A stretch of 64,000 nt of DNA from an uncultured Rhodanobacteraceae bacterium (GCA_937928755.1 CALEZI010000049.1:26266-90265), one strand, 5' to 3'. Positions 1 through 9,069 are shown, numbered from the stretch's first letter. The notes: generated by a model from the sequence alone, not told the origin. A program made the numbers and translations.

Positions 1-1340
1 TCGCCGGCTTCGTCCGCTCGCCGTATCGCCCAGTCGAACGCGGCCGGCGCATCGCCGGGCTGCATCGCGCCCAGCCATCGAGCGCGGCGCCACGCCAGCG
101 CCGGCGAGTTCTCACCGAGTGCTGCGCCGAGCGCCTCCAGCGAATCCGCGGCCGCCGGCCATGCCGCCATCGCAAGTTGCAGGTCGAGCACCTCCAGGCG
201 AGCGTCGATCGCTGGTGGCAACAGCAGGACGAAGGCAGTCTGGGCCGCGAGGATGTCCGCGGGACGACCGCGCAAACGGGCACGCAGGACTTCGATCTGC
301 AGCGACAGCGTACGATCCACGTCCCCGCGCAGGCTCGCAAGGCGCTCACTGGCGGCTCGCCAGTTGCCACTGCGCGCCAATGCCTCGGCGTACAGCAGCA
401 TGGGCCAGCCCGGGCCCGACGACGCCTCTGCCGCGCGCTCGTGGGCGACCAGGGCGTCGCCCTCGCGCTGTTCTGCAGCGGCAAGCGCCGCGTCCACCAG
501 CGCCTGCCGACCCTCCAGAGTAACCGGCCAGCCGGGCGGATCGCGTGCCAGCCCGACGCGTCCGAGCGGCGCCTCCAGCGCGCGCAGCAGAGTCTGTGCC
601 TGAGTCGCCGCATCGGCCTGCGGCAGCACTCCGCTGCTGCGCGACTGGCCTTGCTCATCCCGCAGGTGCCAGCGACCATCGGTGGTCATCGCAAGCGTCC
701 AGGCGTCGGCCAGCGCAGGAGCACCGGGCTGGTACAGCACCCAGTCGCTCCCGCTGCGCGCGAGCAGCCCAAGGTAACTGCCCAGCGCAGGCGGCGCCTG
801 GTCGAGCCTGATCGCCATCGGGGCGGCTGCGGGAGGCGGAGATACCTGCTCGCGGGGTGGAAGCGAGCGCAGCGCCATCCACCCCAACGCGAACAACAGT
901 ATCGCGGCGGCAGCCAGCCAGGCTGTCCATGCCCTGGCCGGCGTCGCTGCGGGCGTCGGCGCCGGTAGCGTATCGGCCGGCTCCGGCGTGGGGGCAGTTG
1001 GCAAGTTCGCCGGGGCGGGTATGGCTTCCGCCACGGCCTCGATGGCGCCGATGAACGAATAACCGCGCCGATGGCGGGTTTCGATGAAGCGCGGCTGCTG
1101 AGGGTCGTCGCCCAGCGCCTGGCGCAGCTCGCTGACGGTTTGCGGGATCACGTTCGGCGACAGCGCGTGGTGTCCCCACAACTCGTCCATCAGCTGGTCG
1201 CGCGCGACCAGTGCTGGCGCACGCTCGACCAGGTAACGCAGCAGCCGGAAGGCCTGCGGGCGCAGACTGACGACACCGGACGGGCCGATGAGGAGTTCAC
1301 GCTGGGTGTCGAGTTCGAACTCACCAAAGCGATAGCGCAT
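1..1340 (-). CDS. CadC-like winged-helix membrane regulator (3' end outside window)
   Basis: The minus frame stays open from the ATG at 1338-1340 to the window edge, so the gene is partial. Residues ~1-95 form a winged-helix DNA-binding domain of the OmpR/CadC type: MRYRFGEFELD opening, LRPQAFRLLRYLVE, and the terminal hairpin FIETRHRRGYSFIG. An Ala/Pro-rich linker follows, then one hydrophobic segment near residues 135-155 (AWLAAAAILLFALGW). The remainder is presumably periplasmic and Ala/Leu-rich with TPR-like character. In this family an inner-membrane protein couples a C-terminal sensory domain directly to a cytoplasmic DNA-binding domain. The target is unknown; the divergently transcribed secreted-protein gene at 1522 is the obvious candidate, by position only. 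Confidence 0.85.
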   Translation of the reverse strand, partial: MRYRFGEFELDTQRELLIGPSGVVSLRPQAFRLLRYLVERAPALVARDQLMDELWGHHALSPNVIPQTVSELRQALGDDPQQPRFIETRHRRGYSFIGAIEAVAEAIPAPANLPTAPTPEPADTLPAPTPAATPARAWTAWLAAAAILLFALGWMALRSLPPREQVSPPPAAAPMAIRLDQAPPALGSYLGLLARSGSDWVLYQPGAPALADAWTLAMTTDGRWHLRDEQGQSRSSGVLPQADAATQAQTLLRALEAPLGRVGLARDPPGWPVTLEGRQALVDAALAAAEQREGDALVAHERAAEASSGPGWPMLLYAEALARSGNWRAASERLASLRGDVDRTLSLQIEVLRARLRGRPADILAAQTAFVLLLPPAIDARLEVLDLQLAMAAWPAAADSLEALGAALGENSPALAWRRARWLGAMQPGDAPAAFDWAIRRADEAG

Positions 1341-1521
1341 CGCCGCAGTCTAACCTGCCGACTGGACTCTGCTGCCGCTGGCAAAACGCGCAAACCGGCG
1401 CCTTGAGCGAATCTTGACGAGTTGCTGAACCTCCCCGCAAGTCTTGCCTGCGAAGCGCCGCGATCCTGCGATCCATCGGCGGCGGTGGTCGCGGCCGAGC
1501 CCTGACCCGATGGAGAATTTC

Positions 1522-2283
1522 ATGTACCGATGGTTCGCTACCCTGCTGCTTGTGGGCCTGCTGCATGCCGGCAGCGCAAAGGCCAACGACTTCCCGAGCG
1601 GCGCACAAGTGGAACGTGACGCACGCGCCGCGGTGACCAACGGCCGTGTCACCCGGGTCGAGATCGACGGCGGCTGGAAGATGGAGCGCGAGAGCGGCTA
1701 CACCTTTGCCAACCTGGCCAAGCAGGCGATCGTCGCCGAGAAGCAGAATCCGGACGGCTCGCGCCAGCAGTTCAATGCGCTGGTCATCTATCAGCGCGGC
1801 GCGGCCAGCGATCCATGGACCTTCGACCGGCTGTTCTCCTACGGGTGGAAGTCGCTGGATGGCGCCAGCCCCAGCGCGGCGATGGACGCCGGCCGCCTGC
1901 ACGCGCTCACGTTGCAGGCGATGCGCGACAACCCGGGCGGCTGGATGCCGGTGGACCCGCGTAATGTCTATCGCATCGATGCATTCGTGGTGGTGCCGGG
2001 ATCGATCCGCCAACTGAACGACAACGAACTGGCCTGGGAGATCGAGGGCGAGTTCATTGTCGACGACACCACCCAGGCTGCCGATCCCGGGGTGAAGAAG
2101 CTGCGCCAGCGGATCAAGCTCAACGGCATTCAGCACGCGCAGACGCGCGAATGGATCCTGAGCAAGGCGGGGGAGGTCAGCAGTTCGAACCTTGGCCGCC
2201 AGGCGCTGACGCGCGCACAGAAAGATGCGCTGCCAACACTGGCCAACGCGCCCTTCGACCAGCTCTATTTCGGCGACAAATGA
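1522..2283 (+). CDS. Secreted protein of unknown function
   Basis: I do not recognise a family. The 253-residue product starts with a typical signal peptide (MYRWFATLLLVGLLHAGSAKA, cleavage after AKA). The ATG at 1522 is chosen because GGAGA sits 6-10 bases upstream; an in-frame ATG at 1510 would spoil the signal peptide. The mature part is soluble and mixed alpha/beta, with a central Trp-rich stretch (DPWTFDRLFSYGWKSLDG). It lies divergent from the CadC-like regulator and directly upstream of the DUF2256/photolyase pair. A periplasmic location is inferred from the signal peptide. Confidence 0.75.
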   Translation: MYRWFATLLLVGLLHAGSAKANDFPSGAQVERDARAAVTNGRVTRVEIDGGWKMERESGYTFANLAKQAIVAEKQNPDGSRQQFNALVIYQRGAASDPWTFDRLFSYGWKSLDGASPSAAMDAGRLHALTLQAMRDNPGGWMPVDPRNVYRIDAFVVVPGSIRQLNDNELAWEIEGEFIVDDTTQAADPGVKKLRQRIKLNGIQHAQTREWILSKAGEVSSSNLGRQALTRAQKDALPTLANAPFDQLYFGDK

Positions 2284-2419
2284 TCCTGATCGCCGGCGCC
2301 GTCCTGGCGCGGCTGTTCGACGACAACATCGACGCCGGCGCGCATGCCGGCGCCGGCTTCACGCACGAGCCACGAGCGCATGCCTACGATACGGCGCCTT
2401 CCCCCAGCCGCATTCACGC

Positions 2420-2593
2420 ATGTCGATCAGGCAAAGTCGGGCGGGCTTTCGCGGCAACAAGTCCGCGTTGCCGAGCAAGCCATGCGCCGTGTGCGGGCTG
2501 GCGATGACCTGGCGACGCCGCTGGGCGAAGAACTGGGCCGAGGTCAAGTACTGCTCGGACGCTTGCCGACGCAAAAAGGGCGCACATGTCTGA
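2420..2593 (+). CDS. DUF2256 small zinc-ribbon-like protein
   Basis: This 57-residue basic protein has the DUF2256 pattern: KPCAVCGLAMTWRRRWAKNW followed by EVKYCSDACRR, i.e. a CxxC...CxxxC set likely to bind zinc. DUF2256 genes are repeatedly found beside cryptochrome/photolyase genes. Here the stop codon (2591-2593) overlaps the photolyase start (2586) by eight bases, so the two are almost certainly translationally coupled. The start is the ATG at 2420, where family similarity begins; the open frame extends upstream but that part is arginine-rich shadow sequence. The molecular role is unknown; a helper role for the photolyase is inference. Confidence 0.85.
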   Translation: MSIRQSRAGFRGNKSALPSKPCAVCGLAMTWRRRWAKNWAEVKYCSDACRRKKGAHV

Positions 2594-4130
2594 GCTGCGC
2601 AACCTGGTGATCGTGCTGGGCGACCAGCTCGATCTGCAGGCGCTCGCGTTCTCCGGATTCGAAGCCGGGCGCGACGCTGTCTGGATGGCCGAAGTGGCCG
2701 AAGAATCGACCCACGTCTGGTCGAGCAAAGCACGCACGGCGATGTTCCTGGCCGCAATGCGCCACTTCGCGCTGGCATTGCGGGCAGCCGGCCGGCCGTT
2801 GCACTACACGCCGCTGGATGCGCCCGACAACCGCGGCAGTCTGGCGGCGCAGTTGCACGCCGATATCGAACGCCTGCGACCCAGCCGTCTGACGCTGACG
2901 GCACCGGGAGACTGGCGCGTCCTGCAGGCGATCAAGTCGGTGGCGAAGGCCCACGCATTGCCCCTGGACATCTGCGAGGACCATCACTTCTTCGTCAGCG
3001 TGCGCGAGTTTGCGGCGCATGCCCGAGGCCGCAAATCGCTGCGCATGGAGTATTTCTATCGCGAGCAACGCCGGCGCCACCAGGTGCTGATGGACGGCGA
3101 TGAGCCGATCGGCGGCCAATGGAACTTCGACGCCGACAATCGCGAAGCGTTCGGCGCGGCCGGTCCCGGAGTGGTGCCGCCGCGCACATCCTTCGCGCCC
3201 GATGCGATTACCGAACAGGTGATCGAACTGGTGAACAGCCGCTTCGCAGCGCATCCGGGGCGCCTGGAAGACTTCGCCTGGCCGGTCAATCGTGCCCAGG
3301 CGCAACAATCGCTGCACGCATTCATCGAGCAGCGCCTGCCGCTGTTCGGTCGCTACCAGGACGCCATCTGGCCAGACCAACCCTGGCTCTACCATTCGCA
3401 TCTTGCGGCAGCGCTCAACCTGAAGCTGCTCAACCCACGCGAGGTGGTCGCTGCGGCCGAAGCCGCGTTCCACGCCGGGCGCGCACCGCTGGCCAGCGTC
3501 GAAGGGTTCATCCGCCAGATCCTCGGCTGGCGCGAATACGTGCGCGGCATCTATTGGACGCAGATGCCGGCCTACCTGGAACGCAATGCCCTGGGTGCCC
3601 GGCACGACCTGCCGGCGTGGTACTGGACCGGTGACACCGACATGGCCTGCCTGCGCGATGCGCTGGCGCAAACCCTGGCGCACGGCTACGCCAATCACAT
3701 CCAGCGACTGATGGTCACCGGCCTGTATGCGCTGCTGCTCGGCGTCGAACCGAAGCAGGTCCACGCCTGGTATCTGGCGGTGTACGTGGATGCGGTGGAG
3801 TGGGTCGAACTGCCCAACACGCTGGGCATGAGCCAGTACGCCGACGGCGGTCTGATGGCCAGCAAGCCGTACATCGCCAGCGGCAAATACATCCAGCGTA
3901 TGAGTCCGCACTGCAAGGACTGCCGTTACGACCCGGCGCAGCGTGCCGGCGACAGGGCTTGTCCGTTCACCACGCTGTACTGGGACTTCCTGATGCGCCA
4001 TGAATCGATGCTGGCGCGCAATCCGCGCATGGCACTGCAGGTGAAAAATGTGGCACGCCTGAGCGATCTGGAAAAGCGTGCGGTGAGCGAGCGCGCGGAC
4101 GCGATCCGCCGCGGCGACGTGGGCGGCTGA
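2586..4130 (+). CDS. phrB: Iron-sulfur bacterial cryptochrome/photolyase, (6-4)-type
   Basis: The 514-residue product belongs to the FeS-BCP / PhrB-like family that repairs (6-4) photoproducts using FAD and light. It has the N-terminal LVIVLGDQLDL Rossmann start and the family motif LGMSQYADGGLMASKPYIASG (split here: LGMSQYADGG, then LMASKPYIASG). Cysteines at about 355, 443, 446 and 459 match the spacing (88, 3 and 13 residues) of the four [4Fe-4S] ligands known in Agrobacterium PhrB. The SPHCKDC and ACPF contexts support cluster binding. It overlaps the DUF2256 gene. Length is normal for the family. Exact lesion specificity cannot be read from sequence alone. Confidence 0.93.
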   Translation: MSELRNLVIVLGDQLDLQALAFSGFEAGRDAVWMAEVAEESTHVWSSKARTAMFLAAMRHFALALRAAGRPLHYTPLDAPDNRGSLAAQLHADIERLRPSRLTLTAPGDWRVLQAIKSVAKAHALPLDICEDHHFFVSVREFAAHARGRKSLRMEYFYREQRRRHQVLMDGDEPIGGQWNFDADNREAFGAAGPGVVPPRTSFAPDAITEQVIELVNSRFAAHPGRLEDFAWPVNRAQAQQSLHAFIEQRLPLFGRYQDAIWPDQPWLYHSHLAAALNLKLLNPREVVAAAEAAFHAGRAPLASVEGFIRQILGWREYVRGIYWTQMPAYLERNALGARHDLPAWYWTGDTDMACLRDALAQTLAHGYANHIQRLMVTGLYALLLGVEPKQVHAWYLAVYVDAVEWVELPNTLGMSQYADGGLMASKPYIASGKYIQRMSPHCKDCRYDPAQRAGDRACPFTTLYWDFLMRHESMLARNPRMALQVKNVARLSDLEKRAVSERADAIRRGDVGG

Positions 4131-4208
4131 GATCGCCCGCAAGGCGGGCCGCAAGCAGCCAGGACGTCGCTTGCCGCATCGCCGTCTGCTGCTGAGCTCT
4201 CGGCAGCA

Positions 4209-5972
4209 TCACTCCCCGGTCTGCAAGCGCCACAGCCGCGCGTACTGGCCATCCAGCGCCAGCAGTCCCTCGTGCGTGCCCGACTCGACGATGCGCCCCT
4301 GTTCCAGCACATGGATGGCATCGGCGTGGCGCACGGTCGACAACCGGTGCGCGACCACCAGCACGCTGCGGCCGCGGGCTGCGCTGCGCAGCGAGTGCGA
4401 GATCGCCGCTTCGGTCTCGTTGTCGATGGCACTGGTGGCCTCATCGAGCACCAGGATCAACGGGTCGCGGTAGAGCGCGCGCGCCAGGGCGATGCGCTGG
4501 CGCTGTCCACCGGACAACTCGGCACCGCCCTCGCCCACCGCTTGCGCATAACCGTTGGGGAGTGCGGCGATGAACTCGTGCGCTTCGGCGGCGCGTGCGG
4601 CGGCCTCGATGCGCGCCGGGACCGCCGCACAGTCGCCGTAAGCGATGTTGTCGGCGACGCTGCCGTCGGTCAGGAACGGCTCCTGGCCGACATAGGCGAT
4701 GCGCGAGCGCAACAAGGTCGGATCGATGCCCGAGATATCGGCGCCATCGAGTAACACCGATCCGGATTGCGGCGTCAGGAAGCGCAGCAGCAGCTTCAGC
4801 AGTGTGCTTTTGCCGCTGCCGGTGCTGCCGACCAACGCGACCGTGGCGCCCGCCGGCAGTTCGAAGCTGACGCCGTCCAGCGCCGGGCGCTCGGCGTAAG
4901 CGAAGCGCACCCGATCGAATCGCAATGCGCCACGCAAGGGCTGCGGCAGCGCGCCGGTCGCGCGCGGCGGCGCCGGCGTATCGATCAGATCGAGCACGCG
5001 CTGCACCGAAGCCATCGCGCGGTTGTAGAGATCGGTCATGTCGGCCAGTCGCGTCATCGGCCACAGCAGGCGCTGAGTCAGGTAGACCAGCGCCGAATAG
5101 CTGCCGACGCCGAGCTGCCCCTGCAGCGTGAGCCAGCCGCCGTAGAGCAGCGTGGCGACGAAGCCGATCAGGATGGCGATGCGGATCACCGGCGTGATCG
5201 CGGCAGCGAAGCGGATCGCCTCGGCGTTCTTCGCACGATAGCCGTCCGAGGCCAGGCGCAAGTGTTCGGCCTCGAAGCGCTCGGCGGTGTAGGCCTGGAT
5301 TGTCGCCATGCCGCGCAAATTGTTGTCGAGGCGCGTCGACAGCGTCGCCGCCGCCTCGCGCGCCGCGGCGTAACGTGGCGCCAGCCGGGTCTGGAACCAG
5401 AACGCGCCGATCACGATCAGCGGCACCGGCAGGATCGCCAGCAGTGCCAGTGTAGGCGTCATCACGAAGAACACCGCGCCGACCAGGATCGAGGATATGA
5501 ACACCTGGATCAGATCGTTGGCCCCGGTGTTGAGGAAACGCTCGATCTGGTTGACGTCCTCGTTCATCAGCGCCATCAGCCGACCGCTGCGCGCACGCGT
5601 CACCGTGTCCGGCGGCAGTTGCTGCAGATGCTCGTAGGCCGCCTGGCGCAGGCCGTGCTGCAGGTCCTGCGCCAGCCCGCGCCAGTTCAATGCGTAGAGG
5701 TACTCGAACAGCGATTCCAGCAACCAGATCACGACCGTCAGCGCGGTCAGCAACCACAACTGCGTCATCGGCTCGACGAAACCGAGCTTGGCCAGAAACG
5801 ACTCGCGCTGGTTGACCACGACATCGACGGCGACGCCGATCAGCAGTTCCGGCAGCACGTCGAAAAATTTGTTGAGCACCGAATAAATCGACGCGCGGAC
5901 GCCGCGTGCCCGAAATGGCGCGGCATAAGCGTAGAGGCGGCGCAATGGATGCACGCTGGCGGGTTCGGTCAC
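4209..5972 (-). CDS. ABC exporter, fused membrane and ATPase domains (MsbA/MdlB-like)
   Basis: A 587-residue half-transporter expected to work as a homodimer in the inner membrane. Residues ~20-310 form a six-helix exporter domain. Residues ~345-585 form the nucleotide-binding domain: Walker A GSTGSGKST, Q-loop YVGQEPFL, signature LSGGQRQR, Walker B LILVLDEATSAID and switch His in VVAHRLS. The substrate (lipid or drug) cannot be deduced. It is convergent with the photolyase gene and stands alone. The start at 5972 gives a family-typical N terminus (HPLRRLYAYAAPFR). Confidence 0.92.
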   Translation of the reverse strand: MTEPASVHPLRRLYAYAAPFRARGVRASIYSVLNKFFDVLPELLIGVAVDVVVNQRESFLAKLGFVEPMTQLWLLTALTVVIWLLESLFEYLYALNWRGLAQDLQHGLRQAAYEHLQQLPPDTVTRARSGRLMALMNEDVNQIERFLNTGANDLIQVFISSILVGAVFFVMTPTLALLAILPVPLIVIGAFWFQTRLAPRYAAAREAAATLSTRLDNNLRGMATIQAYTAERFEAEHLRLASDGYRAKNAEAIRFAAAITPVIRIAILIGFVATLLYGGWLTLQGQLGVGSYSALVYLTQRLLWPMTRLADMTDLYNRAMASVQRVLDLIDTPAPPRATGALPQPLRGALRFDRVRFAYAERPALDGVSFELPAGATVALVGSTGSGKSTLLKLLLRFLTPQSGSVLLDGADISGIDPTLLRSRIAYVGQEPFLTDGSVADNIAYGDCAAVPARIEAAARAAEAHEFIAALPNGYAQAVGEGGAELSGGQRQRIALARALYRDPLILVLDEATSAIDNETEAAISHSLRSAARGRSVLVVAHRLSTVRHADAIHVLEQGRIVESGTHEGLLALDGQYARLWRLQTGE

Positions 5973-6292
5973 GGTGGCGATCGCGGTGCTGAAGGACCAG
6001 GATGATCAGGCACCTGCACCTGCAAGGGCGGGAAAATTCAGGGCGATTCGCGACCGTTCACCTGCGCGTCACCCTCAGCAAACACAGCGCAATACATTGA
6101 TCGATTACGCCGCACAGCTTTCGTGGGTTCGGACTTGTCCGAACGCGGTTGCGGTTGCGGTTCACCGTGGTGCGCTCCGGGCTTGCCGCACACCGGCGCC
6201 AAGAGCCAAAGCAGAATCGTTCGGACAAGTCCGAACCCACGAAAAGCGAGCCCCAGGGCGACCGGAACCTTTCAGCAATATCGTGCTCCCGC
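5973..6292. other. Intergenic region holding an inverted-repeat element
   Basis: About 320 bases between the ABC exporter and the Uma2 gene. No convincing gene is seen; open frames here are arginine-rich shadows. The main content is the paired palindrome at 6121-6242 described separately. Confidence 0.7.
6121..6242. repeat. REP-like paired palindrome, family 1 copy 1
   Basis: Two 25-base arms, 6121-6145 and 6218-6242, are perfect reverse complements separated by 72 bases. Each arm also contains its own perfect hairpin (GTTCGGAC-TT-GTCCGAAC). The same architecture with a different stem sequence recurs at 16728 and 35794. Flanks are intergenic. It may be a REP/BIME-type repeat or a transcription-stop element; no coding capacity is seen. 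Confidence 0.85.
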
Positions 6293-6895
6293 TCAGTCCA
6301 GTGTCGGCAACTGCCACCCTTCCGGCTTCTCGATCAGATCGAAATCGATCACCACTCCGTCGAGCGACGACAGCGGCTGCACGCCCACGCCGAGCACGAC
6401 TTCCGGTCGTCCGAATCGTCCCTCCTCGCGTCGGTAAAGATGCAGCAGGCGCGTGTCCGGATCGAACAACCAGTACTCGCGCACGCCGGCCGCCTCATAC
6501 AGGCGACGCTTGGCGATGTGGTCGCGGCTGCTGGTGCTGGGACTGGTCACTTCCAGCACGAAATCCGGCGCACCGAGCAGGCTGCGCTCGCGCTCCTTGC
6601 TGCGGTCGCAAACCACGAACACATCCGGCTGCAGCACATTGCGTTCCTCGCCCTCGGCCTCGCCCGGTTGCGACAGACGCACGTCAAACGGGGCCACATA
6701 CGGACGGCACGGTTTGCCCTGCAACTGGTTGTAGAGCTGTGCGGCGACCGAGAGTACCGCCGCCTGATGCAACCTTCCCGGCCCGGCCATGGCTACCGTC
6801 GTGCCATCGATCAGTTCCAGGCGCGGGCCAGTGTCCGGCAGCGCCAGGTAATCGGTGTAGGTCAGCGCAGATTCGACAGGGTTGACGCGGGCCAT
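6293..6895 (-). CDS. Uma2 family protein (DUF820, restriction-endonuclease-like fold)
   Basis: A 200-residue protein of the Uma2 family, which has a PD-(D/E)XK nuclease-like fold and no settled function. It shows LTYTDYLALPD at the N terminus, ELIDGTTVAMAGPG, LQPDVFVVCD (active-site-like PD) and FVLEVTSPSTSSRD with the ExTSPS motif, then YEAAGVREYWLFDPD. The ATG at 6895 matches the family start; the open frame upstream is not family sequence. It is divergent from the membrane protein gene at 7050. Catalytic residues appear intact. Confidence 0.88.
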   Translation of the reverse strand: MARVNPVESALTYTDYLALPDTGPRLELIDGTTVAMAGPGRLHQAAVLSVAAQLYNQLQGKPCRPYVAPFDVRLSQPGEAEGEERNVLQPDVFVVCDRSKERERSLLGAPDFVLEVTSPSTSSRDHIAKRRLYEAAGVREYWLFDPDTRLLHLYRREEGRFGRPEVVLGVGVQPLSSLDGVVIDFDLIEKPEGWQLPTLD

Positions 6896-7049
6896 GGGAC
6901 TGATTCCGACGAAGGAATATCGCCAGTGTACCGCCGGCGGATGCGCTCGACATCCAGACCGCGTAACCCTTGCGCCTGCATGATCGTCCAAACAGGACCG
7001 CTGTCGGCCATCATTCGACCGGCTGGTCGCGATCAGGGAGGCGAAATGC

Positions 7050-7634
7050 GTGGCTGACGACAATGCTGCACCCGCGCCGCGCCGACGCAGCGCCGACATC
7101 ATGATCGGCGCCGCCGCGGTGCTGATATCGGCAATCTCGCTGGGTCTGGCGATCAGCGCCAACCGCACCCAGGAACGCCTGCTGGCGGCCAGCACCTGGC
7201 CGTTCCTGCAGTACGGCACCGGCAACCGCACCGAGGACGGGCAATCGGCGATCACCTTGTCGCTTTACAACGGCGGCATTGGCCCGGCACGCGTCCATAG
7301 CATTCAGGTACTGCTCGACGGCAAGCCCCAATACGACGCCGGGAAGCTGCTGGTGGCGTGCTGCAATCCCGAGAACAAGGCGATGAGTACCGTCACCTCT
7401 GCGGGCTCCGGCGTGCTGGCCGCCGATAGCAAAGAAAGTTTCCTGCTGATGACCGAGAAGGACAACGACGCCGAGGTCTGGGCTCAATTCAATCGCAGGC
7501 GCTTCGATCTCAAGGTGTTGGTGTGCTACTGCTCGGTGCTGAAGGACTGCTGGACCTTCGACTCGACGCAGACCGAGCCGACGCCGATTGCGGCATGCCC
7601 GGTGGTTGCCGATGGCGACCTCTGGCATGGATGA
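7050..7634 (+). CDS. Membrane-anchored protein of unknown function
   Basis: This 194-residue protein has one transmembrane helix near residues 17-38 (IMIGAAAVLISAISLGLAIS) after a short basic cytoplasmic tail, then a soluble domain with several cysteines (ACCNPE, VCYCSVLKDCW). It starts at GTG 7050, with GGGAGG nine bases upstream; the nearby ATG at 7046 is out of frame and closes at once. The stop overlaps the start of the methyltransferase gene, so the two are probably co-translated. The family is not recognised, although similar single-TM proteins are common hypothetical proteins. Confidence 0.7.
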   Translation: MADDNAAPAPRRRSADIMIGAAAVLISAISLGLAISANRTQERLLAASTWPFLQYGTGNRTEDGQSAITLSLYNGGIGPARVHSIQVLLDGKPQYDAGKLLVACCNPENKAMSTVTSAGSGVLAADSKESFLLMTEKDNDAEVWAQFNRRRFDLKVLVCYCSVLKDCWTFDSTQTEPTPIAACPVVADGDLWHG

Positions 7635-8271
7635 ATTCAATCGGAAGAACCGGGACAGTTACGACGCCATCGCCAGCCGCTGGAACGCTGCCCGGTCAGG
7701 CTTTGTCGCCCGCGAACAGACCTACCTGGACGCCTTCCTCGACGGCCTGCCCGATCCCGCGCAATTGCTCGACCTTGGGTGCGGCAGTGGCCGACCTTTG
7801 GCCGAGTACCTGCTGGCGGCGGGCCACCGGGTGACCGGCGTCGATCAGTCGACAGCGATGCTGGCGCTGGCCCGCGAGCGCTTTCCGCAAGCCCGCTGGA
7901 TCGAGTCGACCATCGAGGACTACGCCAGCGATGAACACTTCGACGGCATCCTTTGCTGGGACGTTTTGTTCCATATCGACCGTGCCCGGCATCGACGCTT
8001 GCTGGCGGGTTTCGCCGCGATGCTGAAACCCGCGGGCCGGCTGATGCTGACCTCCGGGGGTTCAGCGCATCCGGCATTCACCGATACGATGTTCGATCGC
8101 GAGTTCTGTTACGACTCGCATCCGCCGGAGACCTTGCTTGGACTACTCGACGCTGCAGGCTTCGACCTGGTCGTAAACGAGTTCATGAATTTGCCGACTG
8201 GCGGTCGCGACAAGGGGCGCGTGGCGATCGTGGCGAAGAAGCGGCCGGAACTTTTCGCGATACCCACGTAG
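7627..8271 (+). CDS. Class I SAM-dependent methyltransferase
   Basis: About 214 residues with a complete methyltransferase core: AdoMet motif I LLDLGCGSGRPLAEYL, motif II VTGVDQSTAMLALAR, an acidic residue ahead of the ILCWDVLFHI strand, and a C-terminal lid region. The substrate is unknown (ubiE/tam-like small-molecule type). The start at 7627 overlaps the upstream stop (ATGGATGA); an in-frame ATG at 7612 is an alternative. It is likely in an operon with the membrane protein gene at 7050. Confidence 0.85.
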   Translation: MDEFNRKNRDSYDAIASRWNAARSGFVAREQTYLDAFLDGLPDPAQLLDLGCGSGRPLAEYLLAAGHRVTGVDQSTAMLALARERFPQARWIESTIEDYASDEHFDGILCWDVLFHIDRARHRRLLAGFAAMLKPAGRLMLTSGGSAHPAFTDTMFDREFCYDSHPPETLLGLLDAAGFDLVVNEFMNLPTGGRDKGRVAIVAKKRPELFAIPT

Positions 8272-8323
8272 CGGCGGGCACATGGCTGCCACCGAAACTG
8301 CCGTGAGGGTTTGTCGTCTTCGA

Positions 8324-8376
8324 GGTGGGAGCGGATTTACTCCGCGAGAGCTTTCGCGGGATAAACCCGCTCCCAC
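8324..8376. repeat. REP-like palindrome, family 2
   Basis: Arms at 8324-8346 and 8354-8376 (GTGGGAGCGGATTTACTCC... against ...GGGATAAACCCGCTCCCAC) form an imperfect hairpin between convergent genes. The GTGGGAGCGG core is of the type described as REP elements in pseudomonads and xanthomonads. It could also act as a bidirectional stop. Confidence 0.8.
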
Positions 8377-8421
8377 AGCATCGCTGCGCAATCAAACGCG
8401 CCGCCACGCCCACAAAAATGC

Positions 8422-9069
8422 CTACAAGGGCGCTTCAACCACCTCGATCATCGCCTCATTGCGGCGTAGCAGTGGCAGCACCCACGGCGCGTTGTAGCGT
8501 GCGGTCCACGGTGCGCCAACCGATTCGATGCCGGCATCCGCCAGGGCCTGGGTGAGCTCCGCCGTGTGCTCGGCAAATTGTTCGGCCGTGCCGCGTCCGG
8601 AAAAACGCAGCGCCGCGACGAGCCGGCCGGGCACCACGCGCAGGGTGACGCGCGGATCGAGCGGCTGCGGCAGCGTTTCCAGGGTGTATTCGGCGGGCAT
8701 GTAGAACGCGACGCGCCAGCCGCCGCTGCTGTCGCGCTGAGCAGCCACGGGTGCGGTCATCGCGATCTTCTCACCAGGATCTGGCGCCATCGCCACCGGC
8801 GCGGTCATCGCGATCTTCTGCTCGCCGCGGTTGTCGCCGAAGATGTAACCGGCGAGACGGCGGAAACCCTCGTTGCCGGCGTCGCCATAGCTTCCCGCCT
8901 CGATCACGGTTTCCGCGATCACGGTATCGCCATAGCGACGGATCTCGACGCCGGATTCCAGCGTGCGTTCGACCGTGTACGGGACCTGCTCGGTTGCCAT
9001 CACCACCCCTGGGCGCACGACAAGAGCCATCGCCACAAGCGCCACCGCAACTGCCTTCCAACCCAGCAT
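8422..9069 (-). CDS. SOUL-family heme-binding protein, exported
   Basis: A 215-residue protein with an N-terminal signal sequence (GWKAVAVALVAMALVV...VMA) followed by a SOUL/HBP domain: VPYTVERTLESGVEIRRYGDTVIAET, GFRRLAGYIFGDNRGEQKIAMTAPV, a second IAMTAPV, then WRVAFYMPAEYTLETLP. The paired KIAMTAPV motifs are the family hallmark. SOUL proteins bind heme or porphyrin; the bacterial role is unclear. The ATG at 9069 gives the signal peptide; the longer open frame upstream is not plausible. Confidence 0.88.
   Translation of the reverse strand: MLGWKAVAVALVAMALVVRPGVVMATEQVPYTVERTLESGVEIRRYGDTVIAETVIEAGSYGDAGNEGFRRLAGYIFGDNRGEQKIAMTAPVAMAPDPGEKIAMTAPVAAQRDSSGGWRVAFYMPAEYTLETLPQPLDPRVTLRVVPGRLVAALRFSGRGTAEQFAEHTAELTQALADAGIESVGAPWTARYNAPWVLPLLRRNEAMIEVVEAPL

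Noticed and set aside
2544..4154. Long minus-strand open frame (536 codons) opposite the photolyase gene
   Set aside because: High-GC shadow: it is His/Gln/Arg-rich, has no recognisable domain, and lies fully antisense to a well-supported gene. The same applies to similar frames at 4767-6005, 10673-12493, 17959-19473, 28090-30051, 41688-44372 and 59394-61031.
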